The translations under genes were made by a program, and so were the position numbers. The notes beneath the pieces are model-generated. The model ran no database searches. It saw only the letters and a list, made by a program, of their open reading frames with translations, and was not told the origin of the DNA. Positions 24,875 through 31,491 of a stretch of 32,423 nucleotides of DNA are shown piece after piece. The stretch is from a virus. Position 1 is the first letter of the stretch; the number at the start of each line of letters is the position of its first letter. Location of the stretch: IMG/VR virus record IMGVR_UViG_3300044993_000281, positions 1 to 32,423 of that record; one strand, 5' to 3'.

Positions 24875-26518
24875 ATGAACACACGAGTTCCATTAAACAC
24901 CAATACGCCTGAGATTCCCGCCATGCCTGGAACCGATACGGACGGCGGAGTTCCCGTTTTACATTCTGAAACGCACAAGCATGGAGGAACAGATGAGGTT
25001 GCCACAGCCACGCCTGGTGCCAACCAAATCGTCAAGGCCAATGGCGACGGGAAGATTGCCGATGGCTGGCTTTCCAATGCCATTGCCCGTCTGGTTGATT
25101 TGACTTGGGGGAATCTCATCGGGAAGCCCGCTACGTTCCCGCCATCGAGCCATAGCCACCCGCAATCCGAAGTTAATGGACTTTCTTCTGCTCTTGCCGC
25201 GAAGGTGGATACCAACGATTCCCGGCTTTCGGATGCCCGCACTCCTACGGGTGGGGCCGGAGGGGTCTTGAGCGGCAGTTACCCGAACCCTGGCTTTGCC
25301 GTGGACATGGCAACGCAGGCTGAACTGGATGAGCATACCGGCAACACCAACAACCCCCACGGCGTTACCAAGGCGCAGGTGGGCTTGGGGAATGTGGACA
25401 ACACCAGCGATGCCAACAAGCCCATTTCTACGGCCCAGCAAACCGCACTGGATGCCAAAGTAACCGGACCGGCCAGCGCCACGGACGGGCGGATCGCTCT
25501 TTTTGATGGCTCGACCGGAAAGCTCATCAAGGTGGCAAACCAGGCCATTTCCGACCTGTTGAATCGGGCCAACCACACCGGGACGCAGCTTGCGGCCACG
25601 ATCAGTGATTTTGGTTCTGCCGCCCTTTCCCATGTAACGTGGAGCACGCTGACGGGGAAACCTTCCACTTTTCCTCCGACTGCGCATACTCATACTGCCT
25701 CAGATATTGCCGATTCTACACCCGCAGGGCGTGCGATGCTCACGGCGGCAGATGCACAAGAGCAAGCAAATTTGATTGGTGTTCCCATCATCCCCACAAT
25801 CGTCATCGACGACAACGTGATTGAGTTCTTCGGCTATCCTACAACGATTGCGGATAATCAGTTTGAAAGCACCGGAGTCACACAGGTTCAGATTGGCAAC
25901 TCCGTGACTACGATTGGGAGCGATGCGTTCGCCTACAACTCCCTGACGAGCGTAGTGATTCCCAACTCCGTGACTACGATTGGGAGCGGTGCGTTCTACA
26001 ACAACTCTCTGACGAGCGTAACAATCCCCAACTCCGTGACTACGATTGGGAACTATGCGTTCCATGCCAACTCTCTGACGAGTGTAGTGATCCCCAACTC
26101 CGTGACTACGATTGCGAATGGTGCGTTCTTCTTCAACTCCATAGCGAGCGTAGTGATTCCGAACTCCGTGACTACGATTGGGGACGATGCGTTCTCCTAC
26201 AACTCTCTGACGAGCGTAACAATCCCCAACTCCGTGACTACGATTGGGGACGGTGCGTTCTACAACAACTCTCTGACGAGCGTAACAATCCCCAACTCTG
26301 TGACTTCGATTGGGGGCGGTGCGTTCGCCAACAACTCCACCTTAGCCACGGTCAACTGCTATGTCACCAAAACCATAATCGACGCGGCTACGAATATCTT
26401 CCAAAACACGGCCAGCCCTCTCACCATCCACGCCAGAGCCATTGACGGAACGTGGACGGCAGGAACAGGGCTGAGTATTGGCGGGAACACCAACGTCACG
26501 GTGATTAAAGACCTATGA
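24875..26518 (+). CDS. Tail fibre with BspA-type leucine-rich repeats, 547 aa
   Basis: Residues 25-110 carry His-rich phage-fibre motifs (HSETHKHGGTDEVATATPG, SHSHPQSEVNGLSSALAAKV). Residues 115-200 carry the classic fibre repeat (NNPHGVTKAQVGLGNVDNTS, ANKPISTAQQTALDAKV). Another His-rich block is at 260-285. Residues about 340-495 are seven tandem 22-residue LRR_5/BspA-like units, for example IPNSVTTIGSGAFYNNSLTS. The final part is beta-like and probably caps the structure. Such fibres reach the host surface, and the LRR domain is a likely receptor-binding part because BspA-type repeats mediate adhesion elsewhere. The stop overlaps the next gene's ATG (ATGA). Confidence 0.85.
   Translation: MNTRVPLNTNTPEIPAMPGTDTDGGVPVLHSETHKHGGTDEVATATPGANQIVKANGDGKIADGWLSNAIARLVDLTWGNLIGKPATFPPSSHSHPQSEVNGLSSALAAKVDTNDSRLSDARTPTGGAGGVLSGSYPNPGFAVDMATQAELDEHTGNTNNPHGVTKAQVGLGNVDNTSDANKPISTAQQTALDAKVTGPASATDGRIALFDGSTGKLIKVANQAISDLLNRANHTGTQLAATISDFGSAALSHVTWSTLTGKPSTFPPTAHTHTASDIADSTPAGRAMLTAADAQEQANLIGVPIIPTIVIDDNVIEFFGYPTTIADNQFESTGVTQVQIGNSVTTIGSDAFAYNSLTSVVIPNSVTTIGSGAFYNNSLTSVTIPNSVTTIGNYAFHANSLTSVVIPNSVTTIANGAFFFNSIASVVIPNSVTTIGDDAFSYNSLTSVTIPNSVTTIGDGAFYNNSLTSVTIPNSVTSIGGGAFANNSTLATVNCYVTKTIIDAATNIFQNTASPLTIHARAIDGTWTAGTGLSIGGNTNVTVIKDL
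25901..26362 (+). repeat. Seven tandem 66-bp repeats encoding BspA-type LRR units
   Basis: The sequence TCCGTGACTACG or a close variant recurs at 25901, 25967, 26033, 26099, 26165, 26231 and 26297, exactly every 66 bases. Each unit encodes 22 residues around NSVTTIG and AF. Units differ mainly in the two or three codons after TTIG and before NS. High nucleotide identity makes copy-number change by recombination likely. Confidence 0.95.
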
Positions 26519-27315
26519 GCAAACGCTTGATATTTGTATCTGGTTTGCCAAGAGCAGGCTCAACTTTGCTGATGAACCTTCTTGCTCAGAATCCACTTGT
26601 TCACAGCACGGCAACCAGCGGCCTACATGAGATCGGCTACATTGCTCGTCAGTTCCACCAGACCGAAGAGTTTAAGACAATCCCGAATCCACAGGACGGA
26701 GAAACCCTGTTCTACGACTACGTCAAGGGCGGATGCGAAAACGCCTTCAATCGCCTTACGGATCGCCCTATCGTGGCCGACAAATGCCGTTCGTGGGTGG
26801 GACATCTGGACATGCTGTTTGCCATCTGGCCAGACGCCAAAGTTCTAGTTCCTGTCCGAGATATGAGAGGCATCCTTTCCAGTCTGGAGAAGAAATGGCG
26901 CAAGCATCCATTTCCAATGACCGGAGTGGAAAAGGCAAATCCGCAGAACTGGACAACAGTTGAAAAACGCGCCCAAGGGTGGCTGAATCAGCCCCCTCTT
27001 GGCATTGCCGTCGAACGCCTCTCCGATGCGGCCAAACGCTTCAAAGATCGCCTGCATTTTGTCCACTTTGAAAAGCTCACTGGAAGCCCCGCTACCACGA
27101 TGCAAGACATTTGGCTGTATCTTGGCCTTGATCGTCCCGAACACGACTTCAACAATGTGGAGCAATACACCAAAGAGCACGAATTGGGGTGGCCTTATGG
27201 CGACCATGAAATCCGTTCCAAGGTGGCTCCGGTCAAACCCGATTGGGATGAAGTCCTTGGCCCACAGCTTTCCGCAGGCATCGAACAATCATTCAGGTGG
27301 ATTAACCAATTATGA
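26515..27315 (+). CDS. Sulfotransferase-like protein, 266 aa
   Basis: The N-terminus has the PAPS 5'-phosphosulfate loop GLPRAGSTLL (residues 10-19), and the 3'-phosphate-binding motif appears as VRDMRGILSS (Arg115, Ser122). The length fits the sulfotransferase family that moves a sulfuryl group from PAPS to a hydroxyl or amine. The acceptor is unknown. The gene overlaps the fibre gene by four bases and the next gene by four, so it is part of the fibre operon rather than a stray insertion. It could modify host surface glycan or a virion protein; both are inference. It is probably cytoplasmic, with no signal peptide. Confidence 0.85.
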   Translation: MSKRLIFVSGLPRAGSTLLMNLLAQNPLVHSTATSGLHEIGYIARQFHQTEEFKTIPNPQDGETLFYDYVKGGCENAFNRLTDRPIVADKCRSWVGHLDMLFAIWPDAKVLVPVRDMRGILSSLEKKWRKHPFPMTGVEKANPQNWTTVEKRAQGWLNQPPLGIAVERLSDAAKRFKDRLHFVHFEKLTGSPATTMQDIWLYLGLDRPEHDFNNVEQYTKEHELGWPYGDHEIRSKVAPVKPDWDEVLGPQLSAGIEQSFRWINQL

Positions 27316-27782
27316 AATACGCAGTCATCAACGAACGTGGTGGGATTAACCGAATCTCCGCAACTGAAATCACAGGCAACCCCGAGGGGACTACGGTAGT
27401 CGAACTGACCGACGAGCAGGCCGCGCAAGTGGAAGCTGGGCGTTCGTCAACTCCGCGAGTCCATTACTTTTTTATCGACGGAGAACTGAAAACCGGAGAG
27501 CAGCGGCGTGCCGCCATAGAAGCCGAACGCTTCGCTTCTTTGTCTCCCGCTGACAAAATCAAAGCTGCGGAAGCTCATGTTCTCAAATACTTCACCCCGC
27601 TGGGAGTCATTGCGGCCCAAAACAAAATGCTGACCGTGCAGCAAGCCGGGACGGAAGCGGACCATCCCAAGCTCGTGGCTACCTATCAATGGCTATTGGG
27701 AGTGCAGCAGCAAGCCGTGGAGGGCACGAATGGAGTATTCCCTGAGCCGCCTTACACCTTTGACGAAGTAATTGCTGAATAA
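27312..27782 (+). CDS. Hypothetical fibre-region protein, 156 aa
   Basis: Starts with a beta-like part (MKYAVINERGGINRISATEI, TTVVELTDEQAAQVEAG) and continues with a helical part (ASLSPADKIKAAEAHVLKYF, VATYQWLLGVQQQAVEG). The ELTDEQAAQV pattern is reminiscent of small phage proteins after fibre genes, some of which are fibre chaperones, but I cannot assign it. Overlap with the sulfotransferase stop (ATGA) puts it in the same operon. Confidence 0.7.
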   Translation: MKYAVINERGGINRISATEITGNPEGTTVVELTDEQAAQVEAGRSSTPRVHYFFIDGELKTGEQRRAAIEAERFASLSPADKIKAAEAHVLKYFTPLGVIAAQNKMLTVQQAGTEADHPKLVATYQWLLGVQQQAVEGTNGVFPEPPYTFDEVIAE

Positions 27783-27787
27783 GAATA

Positions 27788-28159
27788 ATGCACCTACCGC
27801 CCGAAAACTGCCCGAATGACGGAATTTGCGTTTCGCTTCCCACGCGCATTTATGCCTTGGAGGAGTCGCGGGGGCGGCATGATGCCGCGTTGGAGCGCAT
27901 AGGAAATGACCTCGACCAAGTTAAGCGGGAGGTCCACGAAATCCGCGTGACTATTAGGGAGCGCGACGGTCAGTCGCAGTTCCTTCGAACCGTTTTTATC
28001 ACGTTGCTGGGGCTGTTTGTCAGCGGGGTTATCGCAATGCTCACACAGATTGGTGTGACTGTTTATTACGCGGGGCGGATGGCGTCTCAATTGGACCACG
28101 TGGTTGTGATGGTTGAGGACCACGAGGCGCGTCTGCGCATACAGGAGAGGAGGCCATGA
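27788..28159 (+). CDS. Coiled-coil membrane protein of the lysis block (XhlA-like), 123 aa
   Basis: Residues 22-62 are a charged helix predicted to form a coiled coil (ALERIGNDLDQVKREVHEIR). One hydrophobic segment follows at about 66-95 (FLRTVFITLLGLFVSGVIAM), then a short polar tail. This arrangement resembles XhlA-type haemolysin/holin-accessory proteins, but the order of parts alone does not prove it. The gene overlaps the holin-like gene by four bases. Early Cys8 and Cys14 are of unknown meaning. Confidence 0.7.
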   Translation: MHLPPENCPNDGICVSLPTRIYALEESRGRHDAALERIGNDLDQVKREVHEIRVTIRERDGQSQFLRTVFITLLGLFVSGVIAMLTQIGVTVYYAGRMASQLDHVVVMVEDHEARLRIQERRP

Positions 28160-28383
28160 CAACGAGCCGCACTCCCTCTCCGGTTCTGTATCTAGTCGTA
28201 GGTAGCATTTGCCTGATTGCGGTTACATGCGTGTCGTCGCTGGCTTATATGTCGATTTTTGAGGTTTCGCCGAATGAAGCCGTTTTCAGCGCACTCAAAG
28301 ATGCAACGACGTTCATTTTGGGGGCGCTGACTGGGATTTTGGTCAACACTCGCAACCAACCTCCACAAAATGGAGAAAAATGA
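28156..28383 (+). CDS. Holin-like protein, 75 aa
   Basis: A GAGAGGAGG ribosome site precedes the ATG. The small protein has a strong membrane segment at 10-32 (VLYLVVGSICLIAVTCVSSL) and a second hydrophobic segment at about 50-65 (ATTFILGALTGILVNT), with a polar C-terminal tail. Size, topology and position before the endolysin are typical of class II holins, which permeabilise the inner membrane to release endolysin. The name rests on context because holins share little sequence. Confidence 0.7.
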   Translation: MTTSRTPSPVLYLVVGSICLIAVTCVSSLAYMSIFEVSPNEAVFSALKDATTFILGALTGILVNTRNQPPQNGEK

Positions 28384-28511
28384 ATGCGTTTGTTTTCGTC
28401 AAATGGCTTGCGATCATCGGCATCGTCGCCTTTGCATTTTGTTGCTGGGGGTGTGCTAGCTATCCTGACATCATTGGAGAGCAGCCTAACATTGGAGGGC
28501 TGGGGAAATGA
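28380..28511 (+). CDS. Tiny lipoprotein-like lysis protein, 43 aa
   Basis: Only 43 codons, but joined by ATGA overlaps at both ends (start over the holin-like stop, stop over the DUF1353 start), with GGAG before the ATG. The translation is MNAFVFVKWLAIIGIVAFAF followed by CCWGCASYPDIIGEQPNIGG. A positively charged, hydrophobic N-terminus ending in WGC-AS resembles a lipoprotein signal with cleavage before Cys26, although Trp at -2 is not canonical. Phage outer-membrane spanins (Rz1-type) are small lipoproteins in this genomic place. A single-pass peptide without lipidation is the alternative. Confidence 0.62.
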   Translation: MNAFVFVKWLAIIGIVAFAFCCWGCASYPDIIGEQPNIGGLGK

Positions 28512-28927
28512 GAACGCTGAGAACGCTGAACGCACTTGAGGAGCCTCGTATTTACTGGGATCGACAAGCTCGGACATGGCGCACGGATTCCGATGTTGTT
28601 TGGTTTGCGCGGGAGGCAGGTGTCAATATTGTTGTTGAAGCGGGTTTTTCCACCGACCTTGCCAGCGTTCCGTTTTTCTTGGTTCCGTTTGTGTCGATGT
28701 ATGGCAACTGGAACCGCGCTGCCATCGTCCATGACTATTTGTATTTGCGGCGGGGTGTTCTTCCCTGCGGAAAAATTTTGACTCGCAAACAGTGCGACCG
28801 GATTTTCTTGGACATTGCAATCGTGGATGGGACGAATCCGTTTATTGCAACGGTGGGGTATTATGGGATTCGAGTTAATCCGGCCAACTGGCCGATTTTT
28901 AAGCGTTGGGAAGGGCGGGCAAAATGA
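28508..28927 (+). CDS. DUF1353 family phage protein, 139 aa
   Basis: The family signature GFSTDLASVP (residues 46-55) and AAIVHDYLY (71-79) are both present, with the Asp and His-Asp residues conserved. DUF1353 proteins are frequent beside phage lysis or tail genes; their function is not established, and the His-Asp pair suggests a metal or catalytic site. GGAGGG precedes the start. The gene overlaps its neighbours by four bases at each end, in line with a lysis operon. Confidence 0.85.
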   Translation: MRTLRTLNALEEPRIYWDRQARTWRTDSDVVWFAREAGVNIVVEAGFSTDLASVPFFLVPFVSMYGNWNRAAIVHDYLYLRRGVLPCGKILTRKQCDRIFLDIAIVDGTNPFIATVGYYGIRVNPANWPIFKRWEGRAK

Positions 28928-29481
28928 CGGCGAAACAAATCCGAGAAATGCAAGAGCGCATTGGGACGACGCCCGATGGATTTTGGGGGCCGAAATCCAT
29001 TGCGGCTTGTCAGGCGTATTTGCGGAATTTGATGCCCAAACCCAATCCGTGGCCGGGGCAATCGCAATCTGCATTGCAGGCGTTCTATGGCTCGCCGGGG
29101 CAGAACCTAACCACAATTCGCGTTAGCGGTCTTGGGATCGAATACGATGGCACACCTGTTGGAAGTATAACTGTTCACCAAAAATGCAGCGAGTCTCTTT
29201 TGCGCATCCTCGAAGAAATTGCCGCCTCAAAGCACCGAGGATTGCTCAAACAGTATGCCGGGGTCTATAACCACCGGACGATGCGGGGAGGATCGCTGCC
29301 CAGTCTCCATGCCCGTGCAGCAGCGATTGATCTGGCGCCTGCTACCAATGGCAATCAAACTCACTGGCCAGCACGAGCCACCATGCCGCTGGATGTCATG
29401 GAAATTTTTGCTCGCGAGGGATGGCTTTCAGCGGGGGCTTTTTGGGGGCGCGATGCGATGCATTTCCAAGCGACGTCTTAA
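28924..29481 (+). CDS. Endolysin: peptidoglycan-binding domain plus M15-type peptidase, 185 aa
   Basis: Residues 4-35 resemble a peptidoglycan-binding domain (IREMQERIGTTPDGFWGPKS). Residues 80-185 are an M15-like zinc peptidase: SLHARAAAIDL gives His129 and Asp136 with the expected seven-residue spacing, and WGRDAMHFQ gives His180. These enzymes cut peptide cross-links in the wall, mostly acting as D-Ala-D-Ala or L-Ala-D-Glu peptidases. There is no signal peptide, so export would depend on a holin, consistent with the holin-like gene upstream. The ATG at 28924 overlaps the previous stop. Confidence 0.88.
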   Translation: MTAKQIREMQERIGTTPDGFWGPKSIAACQAYLRNLMPKPNPWPGQSQSALQAFYGSPGQNLTTIRVSGLGIEYDGTPVGSITVHQKCSESLLRILEEIAASKHRGLLKQYAGVYNHRTMRGGSLPSLHARAAAIDLAPATNGNQTHWPARATMPLDVMEIFAREGWLSAGAFWGRDAMHFQATS

Positions 29482-29528
29482 ACGCATGAGCGGCGCATTT
29501 CCCTGCGTAAGCTGGGGTAAGTTCACAA

Positions 29529-29702
29529 ATGTCCAACCGCGATTATATTCCCTGCTGGTTGCGGCGGCTTTGGCTCTGGCCTGTCTCGACCATAAGTCTT
29601 GTCTCAGAATTGCGCCGGAGGGCGCAAGAGGCGCAGGAAATCGAAGAAAACAGCTCGCCGGATGCCGCGGTAGGCAGCGAAGCCGAACAGAACGGGGACT
29701 GA
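29529..29702 (+). CDS. Small protein after endolysin, 57 aa
   Basis: The ATG has GGGG about 12 bases upstream. The product starts MSNRDYIPCWLRRLWLWPVS, has a Trp/Leu-rich, possibly membrane-touching segment, then a charged helix (RRRAQEAQEIEENSSPDAAV) and an acidic end. Codon use fits neighbouring genes. A competing frame from ATG 29486 to 29785 (99 codons) has a hydrophobic N-terminus but then becomes Arg/Gly-rich and looks like a shadow. The two frames overlap in a nested manner reminiscent of Rz/Rz1, so the choice is not certain. The function is unknown; a lysis accessory or spanin part is possible. Confidence 0.5.
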   Translation: MSNRDYIPCWLRRLWLWPVSTISLVSELRRRAQEAQEIEENSSPDAAVGSEAEQNGD

Positions 29703-29721
29703 ATCTAGCGCAAACGACGGC

Positions 29722-29820
29722 TCACTCGCCAGATTTATTTCGTCCGGGATTGGATCGGTGGCCGGTAGCCTCGGCCTGTTCGTAGATTTTACGCTGGTTA
29801 ACTAGTGCGGCCAGCGGCAT
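29722..29820 (-). CDS. Candidate 32-aa divergent protein opposite the RHH-like regulator
   Basis: MPLAALVNQRKIYEQAEATG followed by HRSNPGRNKSGE, 32 residues, a short helical and basic peptide. The main support is its start region. The 23 bases ending in its ATG (29840 down to 29818 on the minus strand) match the 23 bases ending in the regulator's ATG (29882-29904) at 19 positions, including ACACGGGTAAAA and TGTCATG. Both genes would thus have matching -10/operator and leaderless starts. It ends convergently 20 bases from the preceding + gene. Without that symmetry so short an ORF would not be called. Confidence 0.42.
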   Translation of the reverse strand: MPLAALVNQRKIYEQAEATGHRSNPGRNKSGE

Positions 29821-29904
29821 GACATTGTTTTTACCCGTGTAAAAACAATGCCGAAAAATTTTGCTTTGACACCCGTGTTTTACACGGGTAAAACTCGTGT
29901 CATG
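29818..29904. promoter_or_regulatory. Divergent promoter/operator region with paired palindromes
   Basis: Two palindromes of the form TTTTAC-N4-GTAAAA lie at 29829-29844 (N4 CCGT; arms extend to 12 bp, 29823-29850) and 29878-29893 (N4 ACGG), about 49 bases centre to centre. The + promoter is TTGACA (29866-29871), 17 bases, TAAAAC (29889-29894), then the ATG at 29902, so its -10 is inside the second palindrome. The spacer also forms ACCCGTGT-TTT-ACACGGGT. On the minus strand TAAAAA lies in the first palindrome at the same distance from the ATG at 29820, though its -35 is weak. The likely binder is the RHH-like protein encoded next to it. Positions 29703-29901 otherwise hold only the 32-codon ORF. 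Confidence 0.65.
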
Positions 29905-30096
29905 GCAAGACCAAGAACCGGCAACACCGTCAAAGATATCACGCTCACCTTGAGCGAGAAGAACCTGAAAGCAGGAAAGAAAATCGCCTTCCAACGCGGC
30001 ATCAGCCTTTCCGAAATGGTTGATCGTTTGCTTGTGGCGGAACTTACCGCCGAACAAAGCATCGCCATGCAGCACGGGCGGCGCATTGAGAAATGA
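29902..30096 (+). CDS. Ribbon-helix-helix-like small regulator, 64 aa
   Basis: The product starts MARPRTGNTVKDITLTLSEK; the strand DITLTLSEKN is followed by two helices, NLKAGKKIAFQRG and SLSEMVDRLLVAELTAEQ, the layout of Arc/MetJ/CopG ribbon-helix-helix DNA-binding proteins. The alternating polar residues of the strand would contact DNA as a dimer. The ORF could extend to 29848, but that would run through the promoter, so ATG 29902 is chosen; no ribosome site precedes it and the transcript would be leaderless. Autoregulation through the paired palindromes is inferred. It heads the recombination operon. Confidence 0.72.
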   Translation: MARPRTGNTVKDITLTLSEKNLKAGKKIAFQRGISLSEMVDRLLVAELTAEQSIAMQHGRRIEK

Positions 30097-30344
30097 CAAC
30101 CCTCCGCTCCCGTATATTTTGGTGGCTGGCTGGGATCGTGAAAGAGCTTTCCTTCCGGCTCGAACTTTTAAGCCAATGGCTGCGTCTCCAATGCCTTTCG
30201 GCTATGGAAAACACAAATCCCGCCACACCCGAAGCAAAAAGGGAACGGGAATTGTTTGATCCAGACGAACTCAAAGCCCAAGTGGAGGCGCATCACCTTG
30301 AGGTATCCCGCCGCCTCAACCCCAAACCCGGAGAAAATCCATGA
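30093..30344 (+). CDS. Small hypothetical protein in the early operon, up to 83 aa
   Basis: The ATG at 30093 overlaps the regulator stop. The N-terminus is basic and hydrophobic (MTTLRSRIFWWLAGIVKELS), perhaps membrane-touching, and the C-terminal part is charged and helical (EAKRERELFDPDELKAQVEA). An in-frame ATG at 30204 would give a 46-residue protein comprising only the charged part, but no ribosome site marks it. No family is recognised. The gene overlaps the next by four bases. Confidence 0.6.
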   Translation: MTTLRSRIFWWLAGIVKELSFRLELLSQWLRLQCLSAMENTNPATPEAKRERELFDPDELKAQVEAHHLEVSRRLNPKPGENP

Positions 30345-30532
30345 CCACAAAAAAAATCCGCTACATGGAGGATGCTCTCTACCGAACCAGTGACTCACAC
30401 TTTTTTAAGCTGCCGGAAGAACTCCGCAGCGACTTGGACATCCCGGCGTTCATGCGCCTGGGTATTCCCATCAAAAACAAAAAAACCCCGGCGTTGGAGC
30501 GCCGGGGAAAAACACAGAAAGGTAAGACATGA
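30341..30532 (+). CDS. Small basic hypothetical protein, 63 aa
   Basis: GGAG precedes the ATG, which overlaps the upstream stop. The product starts MTTKKIRYMEDALYRTSDSH, continues FFKLPEELRSDLDIPAFMRL and ends in a lysine-rich tail. It has no known domain. The 3' part of the gene contains a perfect 8-bp hairpin (30486-30507) that codes for KTPALERRGK. The stop overlaps the ATG of the Sak4-like gene. Confidence 0.62.
   Translation: MTTKKIRYMEDALYRTSDSHFFKLPEELRSDLDIPAFMRLGIPIKNKKTPALERRGKTQKGKT
30473..30507 (-). terminator. Minus-strand terminator inside a coding sequence
   Basis: CCCCGGCG (30486-30493) and CGCCGGGG (30500-30507) form a perfect 8-bp GC stem with a 6-base loop. On the minus strand the stem is followed by seven Ts, a G and five more Ts (30485 to 30473), a textbook intrinsic terminator. 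On the + strand only A residues follow, so sense transcription should pass. It would stop antisense transcripts before they reach the regulator region. Confidence 0.6.
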
Positions 30533-31488
30533 ATGAAAATACCAGCGCGATCTCACTCGCGCAAGTCAAAAAAGGACGGGTGCTCCTTCCGCATTTCGTC
30601 CTGATCTACGGCGTCGATGGCGTGGGCAAAACCACGTTCGCGGCGGAGGCTCCCAATCCGGTCTTTATCGGCACGGAAATGGGATTTGGACAACTGGACG
30701 TGGCGCGGTTTCCCACCCCGAAAAACTTCCAGGAAGTGCTGGCGACGGTTCAACTTCTCCTCAACGAGAAGCATGATTACAAGACGCTGGCCATTGATTC
30801 CCTTGATTGGCTGGAAACGCTTGTTTTCAAGCACATCTGCGACAAGCAGGGCTGGAAGTCGCTCGAAGACCCCGGATACGGCAAGGGCTATGCCTTTTTG
30901 CTCCCGACGTGGATGGAACTTGTCACGCTCCTGAAACGGCTGCGTGAAAAAATGAATGTGGTCTTAATCGCCCATGCGTCGATCCGCACGTTTAATGATC
31001 CCGAAAACAATGTCGCCTACAACCGCTATCAGTTGAAGCTGTTCACCAGCGAAAAAGTGGACACGGCAAGCCTGTGGCGTGAGGCCGTGGACAACGTGCT
31101 GTTCGCGAACTTCGAGGTTTCCACCACGCAGGCCAAGGGCGAGCGGAAGGCCAAAGCTTTTGGCGATGGCAGCCGCGTTGTTTACACCGAACGGCGCCCG
31201 GCTTTTGACGCCAAAAACCGTTTCAGTCTTCCCTTCGAGCTTCCGCTTTCTTGGGAAGAGTATGCCAAGGCGTGCGCGGATGCCTGCCCCAACGAGTCGG
31301 ATGAGATCAAGCAACTGGCCGGTGCCCTGAAAGGGCATGAAACGGAAGCCCTCGCTTGGCTGCGGAACAAAGGCTGGCTCAATCCGGATGGCAAGCTCTC
31401 GGATTTGGAGCCGAAACACCGTCGCCGCATTCTCAACAACCCCGATGGATTCATCGAAGTCATCACAACCGCAACCAAGGAGGACTAA
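30529..31488 (+). CDS. Sak4-like RecA-fold ATPase, single-strand annealing protein, 319 aa
   Basis: Walker A is GVDGVGKTT (residues 28-36), followed by a short strand with FIGTEMGFGQLD; Walker B is TLAIDSLDW (86-94). Then come VVLIAHASIRTF and the KLFTSEKVDTASLWREAVDN region typical of the phage AAA_24/Sak4 group, followed by a C-terminal helical extension (EIKQLAGALKGHETEALAWL). Sak4 proteins are RecA/Rad51-related and support single-strand annealing together with a phage SSB, and the very next gene is SSB-like. An AAAGG ribosome site precedes the ATG. It is cytoplasmic. Confidence 0.83.
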   Translation: MNENTSAISLAQVKKGRVLLPHFVLIYGVDGVGKTTFAAEAPNPVFIGTEMGFGQLDVARFPTPKNFQEVLATVQLLLNEKHDYKTLAIDSLDWLETLVFKHICDKQGWKSLEDPGYGKGYAFLLPTWMELVTLLKRLREKMNVVLIAHASIRTFNDPENNVAYNRYQLKLFTSEKVDTASLWREAVDNVLFANFEVSTTQAKGERKAKAFGDGSRVVYTERRPAFDAKNRFSLPFELPLSWEEYAKACADACPNESDEIKQLAGALKGHETEALAWLRNKGWLNPDGKLSDLEPKHRRRILNNPDGFIEVITTATKED

Positions 31489-31491
31489 GCC

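Noticed and set aside
24520-24912. 130-codon + frame over Ser/Thr/Asn/Gln-rich protein B
   Set aside because: Arg/Lys/Pro-rich text is the expected frame-shifted reading of the repetitive codons; the 24444 frame has the ribosome site.
25901-26362. Possible CRISPR array because of regular repeats
   Set aside because: The 66-bp units are continuous coding LRR repeats without spacers.
29823-29850. 28-bp perfect palindrome read as a transcription terminator for the lysis operon
   Set aside because: No T-tract follows on either strand; the shared TTTTAC-N4-GTAAAA core with the second site points to an operator instead.
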